A DNA stretch of 17,819 nucleotides from an uncultured Lachnobacterium sp. Lineage in GTDB: Bacteria; Bacillota; Clostridia; Lachnospirales; Lachnospiraceae. How positions within the stretch are numbered: position 1 is the first letter of the stretch; every line of letters begins with the position of its first letter. Both the position numbers and the translations under genes were made by a program. The DNA is taken from the NCBI GenBank assembly GCA_945971355.1, contig CAMFPD010000021.1:1-17819 (forward strand), read 5' to 3'. The notes beneath the pieces are model-generated. The model was given only the letters and a program-made list of their open reading frames with translations, did not search any database and was not told the origin of the DNA. Below are positions 7,523 to 14,833 of the stretch, one piece after another.

Positions 7523-7550
7523 TTGACAATTTTGACTTGCATGCTATAAT
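7523..7550 (+). promoter_or_regulatory. strong promoter of the PAS-GGDEF-EAL gene
   Basis: A perfect -35 TTGACA (7523-7528) and a perfect extended -10 TGCTATAAT (hexamer 7545-7550) are spaced by 16 bp. Transcription should start near 7557. This is the closest match to consensus in the window. Confidence 0.8.
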
Positions 7551-7647
7551 TATATTACGAAATTATTTCAAAAAATGAGTGACAGTAAAAAAGATGAAAG
7601 ACAGGTATACAAAATGTACCTTCGGAAATTCTGGAAAGTGTGCGGAT

Positions 7648-9318
7648 ATGTCAGATAAGAAGATAACATTTGATGATTGTAGGAAAATGATACAGATGTA
7701 TTCACCATGTATGGATGATTATCCCTATATAATGGATTTAAAGCAAGATGAGTATTATATTTCAGAGAAAGCAGTTGAAAGATTTAATGTTCCCAGTGCA
7801 TTTTTTACTAATGCAGTGAAAACTCATGAGCAGTTTGTTCACAAGGATGATATTCAGCTGCTTACTCAGGAGTTAGAGGACATGATTGAGGGAAAAAAGA
7901 ATGAGCATAATATTACATACAGGTGGCTGGATCATGACAAGCACACTGTATGGATTAACTGCCGTGGAACTCTGATTAAGGATGAGGATGGTTCTCCACA
8001 ATTTATGATTGGCTGTGTAAACGAAGTGGGAATGGCTGCAAAAGCTGATAATAACAGCGGTTTGTTACAGAGCTCAGAGATGAAGGCATTATTTGAAACA
8101 GCAGAAATCAGAGATAAAATCGGATTTGTCCTTCGAGTTGGAATAGATGGATTTAAGGATATAAATGAGAAATTTGGTACCAAATATGGTGATTTTATAC
8201 TAAAGGGAGTTGCCAACTGTATAGTGGAATCCCTGGGAGAAAATCAAAGCGTATACCATGCTGTTGGTGATGAGTACTTAATTGTAGATTGCAATGGCAG
8301 CAGTGTTGAAGAAGGACATGAATTGTATAGGAACATACGCAGAGCAATTGATTTTTTTATTGAAAACAATGATTATGAGGCCGTGTATACAATATCTGGA
8401 GGAATATTATCTTGTAAGCATTACGAGACGATGAGCTATGAGGAGATTGTGAAGCTCTCTACCTTTGCTTTGCAGCAGGCTAAGTATAGAGGAAAGAATC
8501 AGTTGTATATTTTCTCATATGAGGATTATGAGAAGTTCCTGAGGAAAAGATATATTCTAACCTGTGTCAGAAAGTCTGTAAGCGAGGATTTCAGAGGCTT
8601 TGAAACATATTTTCAGCCTCTTATGACTGCGGGTGATGAGCATGGTAAACTATATGGAGCAGAATGCCTCCTCAGGTATGAAACCGAAAAGGGTGAGAGA
8701 ATATCTCCAATAGATTTTATTCCTATTCTGGAAGAATCTGGACTAATTATTCCGGTTGGTAGATTTGTGCTGGAGCAGGCAGCACAAATGTGTAAAAAGA
8801 TGCAGACGGTTTATCCTGATTTTAAGGTCAGCATTAATTTATCATATGTGCAGATATTAAAAAGTGCGATACTTAAAGATATCTTCAATATTCTTGCAAA
8901 GTATGGGCTTAAGCCGGAAAGCTTTGTGGTTGAGATAACGGAGAGTGGATATTTGGAGAATACTCCACTTGTGAGACGTGTCTGGGACTCATTAAAGAAG
9001 ATTGGTATATTAATAGCACTTGATGATTTTGGAACTGGATACTCTAATCTGTCAAGTATTAGTAATTTTTCGCCAGATTATGTGAAGCTTGACAGAGGCT
9101 TTACGGTTAAAGCACTGAAGAATTCTTATGAGAATACTCTGATGAAGCATATTATTGATTTGGCACACAGTGTAAAACTCAAAATCGTTATAGAGGGAGT
9201 AGAAACAGTGGAGGAGCTTGATAGATTATCTGTTATGGAGCCAGATTATGTGCAGGGATATTATTACAGCAAGCCTTGTAGCAGTGATGAATTCTGGGAT
9301 AGGTATGGTGTTGCTTAG
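7648..9318 (+). CDS. PAS-GGDEF-EAL protein, likely c-di-GMP phosphodiesterase
   Basis: From ATG 7648 this is 556 residues. A PAS-like sensor comes first (roughly residues 30-130), then a GGDEF domain whose signature is degenerate (VGDEY, 206-210), then an EAL domain. The EAL motif reads E339-C-L, keeping the catalytic glutamate. The other active-site residues are present: N397, E429, D459-D460 in DDFGTGYSNL, K480, E516, E519 and Q536. I infer c-di-GMP hydrolysis, with the GGDEF part inactive as a cyclase and perhaps a GTP-binding regulator. No membrane segment is visible, so it is cytosolic. The start is uncertain: the frame is open from GTG 7579 and has ATG 7594, but neither has a ribosome binding site, whereas 7648 has a weak GGAAAG. 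A strong promoter precedes it and a terminator follows. Confidence 0.9.
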   Translation: MSDKKITFDDCRKMIQMYSPCMDDYPYIMDLKQDEYYISEKAVERFNVPSAFFTNAVKTHEQFVHKDDIQLLTQELEDMIEGKKNEHNITYRWLDHDKHTVWINCRGTLIKDEDGSPQFMIGCVNEVGMAAKADNNSGLLQSSEMKALFETAEIRDKIGFVLRVGIDGFKDINEKFGTKYGDFILKGVANCIVESLGENQSVYHAVGDEYLIVDCNGSSVEEGHELYRNIRRAIDFFIENNDYEAVYTISGGILSCKHYETMSYEEIVKLSTFALQQAKYRGKNQLYIFSYEDYEKFLRKRYILTCVRKSVSEDFRGFETYFQPLMTAGDEHGKLYGAECLLRYETEKGERISPIDFIPILEESGLIIPVGRFVLEQAAQMCKKMQTVYPDFKVSINLSYVQILKSAILKDIFNILAKYGLKPESFVVEITESGYLENTPLVRRVWDSLKKIGILIALDDFGTGYSNLSSISNFSPDYVKLDRGFTVKALKNSYENTLMKHIIDLAHSVKLKIVIEGVETVEELDRLSVMEPDYVQGYYYSKPCSSDEFWDRYGVA

Positions 9319-9335
9319 AAAAGTAATATAATCAT

Positions 9336-9363
9336 AAAAGGCCGAAATACTTCGGTCTTTTTG
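9336..9363 (+). terminator. rho-independent terminator after EAL gene
   Basis: AAAAGGCCGAA (9336-9346) pairs with TTCGGTCTTTT (9351-9361) around an ATAC loop with one G-T wobble, and the right arm runs into a T tract. It lies 17 bases after the stop codon. Confidence 0.85.
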
Positions 9364-9389
9364 ATTTGAACAATAAGTCATAATATGAT
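9361..9389 (+). promoter_or_regulatory. promoter of the DtxR-like regulator gene
   Basis: TTGATT (9361-9366) and TATGAT (9384-9389) are spaced by 17 bp. The -35 begins in the T tract of the preceding terminator. The predicted start is near 9396, about 31 bases before the ATG. No obvious DtxR or MntR box palindrome is visible over it. Confidence 0.45.
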
Positions 9390-9426
9390 ACAATTAATGA
9401 ACTTAGTAAATTTTGGAGGTAAATTC

Positions 9427-9795
9427 ATGCATAGCAATGAATCATCTGAAAATTATTTGGAGACTATATTAGTATTGGGCAAGAAGCTTCCAGTGGTGCG
9501 TTCTGTTGATATAGCAAATGAGCTGGGTTACAAAAAATCCAGTGTTAGCATTGCAATGAAAAATTTAAGAGAAAAAGATTATATTGATGTTAGTGAGTCC
9601 GGTTTTATTTCACTTACAGACAGTGGAAAAAATATTGCTGAAATGATATATGAAAGGCACGAGCTGTTATCAGAATGTTTGATGAAACTTGGTGTTTCGG
9701 AAGAGATTGCCAATGAGGATGCATGTAAGATAGAACATGTGATTAGTTGTGAAAGCTTTGAAGCAATCAAAAAGTATTATCAAAAGCTCAAATAA
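9427..9795 (+). CDS. DtxR/MntR-family metal-dependent transcriptional regulator, short form
   Basis: This 122-residue regulator has the N-terminal helix-turn-helix (VRSVDIANELGYKKSSVSIAMKNL, residues 24-47) and the helical metal-binding dimerisation domain of the DtxR family, but no C-terminal SH3-like domain, as in MntR. Visible ligand candidates are E12, H78 in YERHELL, and C100, E103, H104 in ACKIEH. Cysteine at the position of the B. subtilis MntR glutamate (E99) resembles iron-sensing DtxR (C102), so metal choice is uncertain. ATG 9427 is chosen because GGAGGT (9415-9420) is 6 bp upstream; the in-frame extension to 9385 has no such site. The gene has its own promoter and terminator and precedes an ABC exporter operon it may or may not control. 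Confidence 0.9.
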   Translation: MHSNESSENYLETILVLGKKLPVVRSVDIANELGYKKSSVSIAMKNLREKDYIDVSESGFISLTDSGKNIAEMIYERHELLSECLMKLGVSEEIANEDACKIEHVISCESFEAIKKYYQKLK

Positions 9796-9816
9796 ATACA
9801 TAGTAGATATACAAAA

Positions 9817-9849
9817 AGAAGAGTCATGGCTGAGGTCATGACTTTTTTA
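9817..9849 (+). terminator. rho-independent terminator after the DtxR-like gene
   Basis: AGTCATG (9822-9828) pairs with CATGACT (9837-9843) around an 8-base loop, extended by A/T pairs and G-T wobbles on both sides, with TTTTTT following. It separates the regulator from the exporter genes, although readthrough could still supply them because no convincing promoter is visible before 9885. Confidence 0.8.
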
Positions 9850-9884
9850 TGGAAACTATAGAAACGGATTAGAGGGTAAATAGA

Positions 9885-11642
9885 ATGAAAAAATTACTTG
9901 TTTATCTGAGGGATTATAAAAAGGAAGTGGTGTTTGCTCCATTGTTTAAGCTGCTAGAGGCATCCTTCGAGCTTATTGTCCCTTTGGTGGTAGCAGCAAT
10001 TATTGATTATGGAATTGCAAACAGCGATAAAGGGTATATTTTCAAAATGTGTGGAGTGTTAGTACTTCTGGCGATTGTTGGATTTGTCAGTGCTGTGACT
10101 GCACAGTATTTCTCTGCAAAGGCAGCAGTTGGATTTTCTACTGAGGTGAGACATCATCTCTTTGAACATATACAGACATTGTCTTTTAATGAGATGGATT
10201 CCATCGGTACTTCGACTCTGATTACCAGACTTACAAGCGATATTAACCAGACCCAGTCTGGTGTAAATATGGTTTTGAGACTATTTCTCAGATCTCCATT
10301 TATAGTGTTTGGCGCAATGATAATGGCATTTACTGTAAATGTTAAGGGAGCACTTGTATTTGTTGTGACAATACCACTTCTTTCTATTGTAGTATTTGGA
10401 ATTATGGCACTCAGTGTTCCGAGATTTAAAAAGGTACAAGGTGGCCTAGACAGGATTCTTGGAAGAACAAGGGAGAATCTGGAGGGGGCAAGAGTAATCA
10501 GAGCCTTTAACAAAGAGGATAGCGAGGTTGCAAGTTTTAATGAGGAAAATCAGTTCCTCACAGGAATGCAGCTTGTTGTTGGAAGAATTTCGGCTCTTAT
10601 GAACCCGATTACCTTTGTGATCATCAATGTGGCAACTCTTGTTGTTATATGGGTCGGAGGAAAAGAAACCTTCAATGGCATTATAACTCAGGGAGAGGTT
10701 GTTGCCCTTGTGAACTATATGTCACAGATTCTTGTGGAGCTAGTGAAGCTTGCAAATCTGATAGTCAATGTGAATAAATCGATTGCATGTGGAAATAGAA
10801 TACAGGATATATTCGAGATTAAGGCATCTATTCCAAACACGGATGACAAGAAAATGTCTGATGTGAAGGTGGATGAAAATACTCCAATGGTTGAGTTTTC
10901 CCATGCCTGTATGAGATATGCAGGTTCGTCTGAGGAGGCCCTTTCTGATATCAATTTCGTTGTAGAAAAAGGGCAGACAATAGGAATTATCGGCGGAACT
11001 GGTTCGGGTAAGAGTACTCTTGTGAATATGATTCCAAGATTCTATGACACGAGTAGTGGTCAGGTAAAAATACAGGGTGTGGATGTAAAGGATTATCCTA
11101 TTGTGGAACTTAGAGATAAAATAGGAATGGTTATGCAAAAGGCGGTTATGTTTCATGGTACCATAGCAGATAATCTGCGATGGGGGAATGAAAATGCTAC
11201 AGATGAAGAACTGTGGACTGCTGTCAGAATTGCCCAGGCAGAGGATGTGGTAAGAGGCAAGGAAGGCGAGCTTGACCATATGATTGAGCAGGGTGGAAGA
11301 AATCTGTCAGGAGGTCAAAAGCAGAGACTTACGATTGCAAGAGCAATTGTAAAAAATCCAGACATTTTGATTTTGGATGACAGTGCATCAGCTCTTGATT
11401 TTGCAACAGATGCCGCACTTAGAAAAGCACTTAAAAATATGCAGGGAACTAAAACTATATTTATAGTTTCTCAAAGAACTTCATCTATCCGATTTGCCGA
11501 TAAGATAATTGTTTTGGATGATGGCAGCATTGTGGGTACTGGTACACACGATGAGCTCCTTGACTCATGTGAGACTTATAGAGAAATATATGAATCTCAG
11601 TTTAAGAAAGAGGAACTGACAGGAGGTGTTTCTAATGTCTAA
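9885..11642 (+). CDS. heterodimeric ABC exporter, subunit with degenerate ATPase site
   Basis: This 585-residue half-transporter has six predicted N-terminal membrane helices (about residues 15-300) and a C-terminal ATPase domain. Walker A is GGTGSGKST (370-378) and the signature NLSGGQ (L474-Q478) is canonical. The catalytic glutamate after Walker B is replaced by aspartate (D498-D499, ILDDSAS) and the switch histidine is replaced by glutamine (Q530, VSQRTSS), so its own Walker A/B site should hydrolyse ATP poorly. This is the pattern of the degenerate partner in heterodimeric exporters such as BmrC/BmrD and TM287/288. AGAGGG precedes the ATG. The next gene overlaps it by 8 bp and encodes the active partner. 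The substrate is unknown; drug or lipid-like compounds are usual for this family. Confidence 0.93.
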   Translation: MKKLLVYLRDYKKEVVFAPLFKLLEASFELIVPLVVAAIIDYGIANSDKGYIFKMCGVLVLLAIVGFVSAVTAQYFSAKAAVGFSTEVRHHLFEHIQTLSFNEMDSIGTSTLITRLTSDINQTQSGVNMVLRLFLRSPFIVFGAMIMAFTVNVKGALVFVVTIPLLSIVVFGIMALSVPRFKKVQGGLDRILGRTRENLEGARVIRAFNKEDSEVASFNEENQFLTGMQLVVGRISALMNPITFVIINVATLVVIWVGGKETFNGIITQGEVVALVNYMSQILVELVKLANLIVNVNKSIACGNRIQDIFEIKASIPNTDDKKMSDVKVDENTPMVEFSHACMRYAGSSEEALSDINFVVEKGQTIGIIGGTGSGKSTLVNMIPRFYDTSSGQVKIQGVDVKDYPIVELRDKIGMVMQKAVMFHGTIADNLRWGNENATDEELWTAVRIAQAEDVVRGKEGELDHMIEQGGRNLSGGQKQRLTIARAIVKNPDILILDDSASALDFATDAALRKALKNMQGTKTIFIVSQRTSSIRFADKIIVLDDGSIVGTGTHDELLDSCETYREIYESQFKKEELTGGVSNV

Positions 11643-13392
11643 TAAAAAGAATAGCTACCAGATGGTGACTCTTAAAAAGGTTTTTAGATATATTAAGAGA
11701 TATATTCCTCTGTTGATAGTCGCACTTACCTTGTCAGTGGTTACGGTGGCATTAACACTTTATTTTCCAATACTTACAGGTAGAGCTATTGATTTGATTG
11801 TTGGCAAAGGACAGGTGGATTTTGCAGCAATTATGGAGATTATAGTTAAGGCATTGATTGTTGTATTAGGAGCTGCCATTGCCCAGTGGTTTACTAATAT
11901 CTGTAACAACAAGATGACATACAATGTAATAAGAGACATAAGAGCAGACGCATTTTACAATATTGAGAAGATTCCTTTGTCATATATCGACAGCCATTCT
12001 CACGGAGATATTGTCAGCAGAATAATATCAGATGTTGATACCTTTGCAGATGGTCTTCTGCTTGGTCTTACCCAGTTATTTACAGGTGTTGCTACAATTG
12101 TTGGCACATTGATTTTTATGCTTACAATTAATGTGAAGATTGCTCTTGTAGTAGTGGTACTTACTCCGTTATCACTTGTTGTAGCAAGCTTTATTGCAAA
12201 GAGAACATACTCAATGTTCAAGCTTCAGTCCAGTACAAGAGGAGAACAGACTGCTCTTATTGACGAGATGATAGGAAATCAGAGAGTTCTTGTGGCATTT
12301 AATCACGAGGATGAAGCGATGGAGAAATTCGATGAGATTAATGACAGACTTCAAAAGTATTCACTTAGAGCAACATTTTTCTCAAGTCTTACAAATCCTT
12401 CGACCAGATTTGTAAACTCCATTGTATATGCAAGTGTCGGAGTGTTTGGAGCAATCTCTGCAATTCTTGGTGGAATTACAGTTGGTCAGCTCACTTGTTT
12501 TTTGGCTTATGCAAATCAGTACACAAAACCATTTAACGAAATATCTGGTGTCATTACAGAACTTCAGAATGCCATAGCATGTGCTTCAAGAATATTTGAG
12601 CTTATCGAGGTGGAGAGAGAAGTGCCTGATAGTGAAGATGCATACGTGCTTGAAGAGGCTGATGGAACTGTAGATATTGAGGATGTATATTTTTCATATG
12701 AGCCAGACCAGAAGCTTATAGAGAATTTTAATCTTCATGTAAAACAAGGACAGAGAGTTGCAATTGTAGGACCAACAGGATGTGGAAAGACAACTCTTAT
12801 TAACCTTCTTATGAGGTTTTATGATGTGAACAGTGGACAGATTAAGGTTAGTGGTCATGATATCAAGAATATGACAAGAGAAAGCCTTAGAAAAAATTAT
12901 GGTATGGTGCTTCAGGAAACATGGCTTAAGAATGGAACCATCAGAGATAATATCTGTATGGGAAAACCGGAGGCTACAGATGAGGAGATAATTGCAGCGG
13001 CAAAATCAACTCATGCGCATAGTTTTATCAAGAGGCTTCCTAAGGGATATGATACTGTCATTACAGAGGATGGTGGAAATCTGTCACAGGGACAGAAACA
13101 GCTTTTGTGTATTACAAGAGTAATGCTTTGTCTTCCACCAATGCTTATTCTTGACGAGGCAACATCATCAATTGATACAAGAACTGAGGTTAGAATTCAA
13201 AAGGCATTCTTAAAAATGATGAAGGGCAGAACAAGCTTTATTGTAGCTCATAGACTCTCAACAATACGTGATGCAGATATTATTCTTGTGATGAAGAATG
13301 GAAAAATAATTGAGCAGGGAAAACATGAAGAACTGCTTAAAAAGAATGGGTTTTATGCAACTCTTTACAACGCACAATTTGAGGCTAGCTAA
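11635..13392 (+). CDS. heterodimeric ABC exporter, catalytically competent subunit
   Basis: This 585-residue half-transporter has an N-terminal six-helix membrane domain and a C-terminal ATPase. Walker A is GPTGCGKTT (379-387), Walker B is followed by the catalytic glutamate E508 (LILDEATS), and the switch histidine H539 (VAHRLST) is present. Its signature is LSQGQ (483-487), slightly off consensus. It would pair with the degenerate Walker site of the upstream partner, while the partner's LSGGQ completes this subunit's active site. ATG 11635 is chosen because AGGAGG (11621-11626) is 8 bp upstream; the GTG at 11626 overlaps that site. It overlaps the first exporter gene by 8 bp (11635-11642), indicating translational coupling. 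The stop is followed directly by a 16-bp tandem array and a terminator. Confidence 0.94.
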   Translation: MSNKKNSYQMVTLKKVFRYIKRYIPLLIVALTLSVVTVALTLYFPILTGRAIDLIVGKGQVDFAAIMEIIVKALIVVLGAAIAQWFTNICNNKMTYNVIRDIRADAFYNIEKIPLSYIDSHSHGDIVSRIISDVDTFADGLLLGLTQLFTGVATIVGTLIFMLTINVKIALVVVVLTPLSLVVASFIAKRTYSMFKLQSSTRGEQTALIDEMIGNQRVLVAFNHEDEAMEKFDEINDRLQKYSLRATFFSSLTNPSTRFVNSIVYASVGVFGAISAILGGITVGQLTCFLAYANQYTKPFNEISGVITELQNAIACASRIFELIEVEREVPDSEDAYVLEEADGTVDIEDVYFSYEPDQKLIENFNLHVKQGQRVAIVGPTGCGKTTLINLLMRFYDVNSGQIKVSGHDIKNMTRESLRKNYGMVLQETWLKNGTIRDNICMGKPEATDEEIIAAAKSTHAHSFIKRLPKGYDTVITEDGGNLSQGQKQLLCITRVMLCLPPMLILDEATSSIDTRTEVRIQKAFLKMMKGRTSFIVAHRLSTIRDADIILVMKNGKIIEQGKHEELLKKNGFYATLYNAQFEAS

Positions 13393-13463
13393 TATTTATT
13401 AAAAGCGATATTTATTAAATGCAGTATTTATAGAAAACAATATTTATAGAATCCAATATTTAA
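13393..13463. repeat. 16-bp degenerate tandem repeat, four full copies plus a partial fifth
   Basis: The heptamer TATTTAT (TATTTAA in the last copy) starts at 13393, 13409, 13425, 13441 and 13457, an exact 16-bp period. Units 1 and 2 share 13 of 16 bases and units 3 and 4 share 14 of 16. The array begins with the base after the exporter stop codon and ends at the first bases of the terminator stem. Confidence 0.8.
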
Positions 13464-13497
13464 GCCCTCTGTCATGATGTGACAGAGGGCTTGTTTT
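13462..13497 (+). terminator. strong terminator between convergent exporter and pfk genes
   Basis: AAGCCCTCTGTCA (13462-13474) and TGACAGAGGGCTT (13480-13492) form a perfect 13-bp stem around TGATG, followed by GTTTT on the plus strand. The T tract overlaps the stop codon of the minus-strand phosphofructokinase. The symmetric stem could also act on the pfk transcript, but the T tract on that side is poor. Confidence 0.92.
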
Positions 13498-14746
13498 ATA
13501 CTTGGTTTGATTTTTTTCCTTTGAGATGAGAGACATTCATGTAGCTTGGAATGCCATTTTCGTACTGAATATTGACTTCTCCCTGAATGAGAGGTCTGAG
13601 GTAATCATACAACTCTGAAGTGATATCGTTACCTTCTTCGTTTATCCATTCTCTTGGAACTGATTTTGCCTCGTTTGCAATTTTTTTGATTGGAGCATGA
13701 GAAATCTCAACCTTGTATGGAGAGTTTGAAATTCTCTCAAGACAGACCATTGTAGCTGTTTCACCCTCCTCTGCAAGAGAAACTCCTTTTTGTCCCTGTT
13801 GGAAGGATTCATTAATATCTGTCAAAGAAGCCAGATGAGAAGCACATCTCTGGAGTACATTGATTTCTACAGAGCGAACTTTAACTCCGATGTTTTCTTT
13901 TACAAGGAATTCGAGAGCCTTTCCGGCACCGCTTAACTGCTGATGTCCAAACTGGTCTGCCACAGCCTTTGATGAAGTGATGTAATCACCATTTTCATCT
14001 TTAATACCTTCTGAAACGGCAACAATTACGTTGTTTTTTGTCTCTAGAGCATTTTTTATATCTTCCAGGAACTTGTCCTTGTTGAAGGCAACCTCTGGCA
14101 AATATATGAAATGTGGAGCTGTGTTGTACTCGCCTCTTGCAAGTGCACTTGCCGCTGTGAGCCATCCGGCATCACGTCCCATAATCTCTACAATTGTTAC
14201 ACTCTTAACAGCATATATAAAGGTGTCGTGTGCAATTTCAAGCATTGTAGATGCAATGTATTTTGCCGCAGAACCAAAACCAGGAGTGTGGTCTGTCATG
14301 CACAGATCATTGTCAATTGTTTTAGGAATACCGATTATTCTGATGTCACTGTTGATTTTTTTTGCATAATCAGATAATTTTAATACAGTATCCATTGAAT
14401 CATTTCCGCCAATGTAGAAAAAAGCTTTGATATTAAGCTTGGCGAACTGATTGAATATGAAAACATAGGAAGAATCATCATCCTTATAGTCTGGAAGCTT
14501 GTATCTGCAAGAACCAAGGTACATTGCAGGTGTTGATTTAAGCTTGTCCAGCGAGCCAGGCACTGAAAACATATTGCTCAAATTAATGTAGTTTTCACCG
14601 AGTATTCCAAGAATCCCGTTGATAGAACCATAACAAGTGTCATATTTTTGTGAATTGATTACTCCGGAAATTACACCAGCAAGGCTTGCGTTTATTGCAA
14701 CAGTTGGGCCACCTGACTGGGCAACCAGACAATTTGATTGTGTCAT
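13496..14746 (-). CDS. pfp: 6-phosphofructokinase, pyrophosphate-dependent type
   Basis: This 416-residue PfkA-family protein phosphorylates fructose 6-phosphate in glycolysis. The N-terminal phosphate-binding loop shows SGGPTVAINAS, followed by GGNDSMDT (G113, G114, N115, D116) and PKTIDND (K142, with the catalytic D145 and D147), then MGRDAGW. In this family aspartate in GGND and lysine in PKTIDND mark enzymes that use pyrophosphate; ATP enzymes have glycine at both places. I therefore call it PPi-dependent, which makes the step reversible. The start at 14746 is backed by AAGGAG (complement of 14753-14758), 6 bases away. It is the only minus-strand gene here, convergent with the exporter genes and divergent from the radical SAM gene. 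Confidence 0.92.
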   Translation of the reverse strand: MTQSNCLVAQSGGPTVAINASLAGVISGVINSQKYDTCYGSINGILGILGENYINLSNMFSVPGSLDKLKSTPAMYLGSCRYKLPDYKDDDSSYVFIFNQFAKLNIKAFFYIGGNDSMDTVLKLSDYAKKINSDIRIIGIPKTIDNDLCMTDHTPGFGSAAKYIASTMLEIAHDTFIYAVKSVTIVEIMGRDAGWLTAASALARGEYNTAPHFIYLPEVAFNKDKFLEDIKNALETKNNVIVAVSEGIKDENGDYITSSKAVADQFGHQQLSGAGKALEFLVKENIGVKVRSVEINVLQRCASHLASLTDINESFQQGQKGVSLAEEGETATMVCLERISNSPYKVEISHAPIKKIANEAKSVPREWINEEGNDITSELYDYLRPLIQGEVNIQYENGIPSYMNVSHLKGKKSNQV

Positions 14747-14795
14747 TTGAATCTCCTTATAGAAAAATTAAGTTGATTAAGTAAATTTCTTGTTC

Positions 14796-14824
14796 ATTCT
14801 AGTATGTTTTAAGTTATTAATCAA
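14796..14824 (-). promoter_or_regulatory. promoter of the phosphofructokinase gene
   Basis: On the minus strand TTGATT (complement of 14819-14824) and TAGAAT (complement of 14796-14801) are spaced by 17 bp, giving a start near 14789 and a leader of about 43 bases. The -35 hexamer lies just before the ribosome binding site of the divergent radical SAM gene. Confidence 0.55.
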
Positions 14825-14833
14825 GGAAAAAAT

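Noticed and set aside
7588..7594. A-AAA-AAG heptamer in the EAL gene leader as a programmed -1 frameshift site
   Set aside because: Shifting from the 7575 frame to the main frame would need +1 or -2, not -1, so the heptamer does not join the two frames.
10740..11279. 179-codon open frame on the minus strand, antisense to the first exporter gene
   Set aside because: It lies wholly inside a well-supported ABC transporter gene, has no ribosome binding site or family motif, and its composition is that of a reverse-frame shadow.
14031..14377. Two plus-strand open frames of 88 and 112 codons opposite the phosphofructokinase gene
   Set aside because: They are antisense to conserved phosphofructokinase motifs and show no start signal or recognisable domain.
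14773..14824. TTGATTAA and TTAATCAA inverted pair in the pfk/radical SAM divergent region
   Set aside because: The arms are only 8 bp, 36 bp apart, and the right one is explained as the -35 of the pfk promoter.
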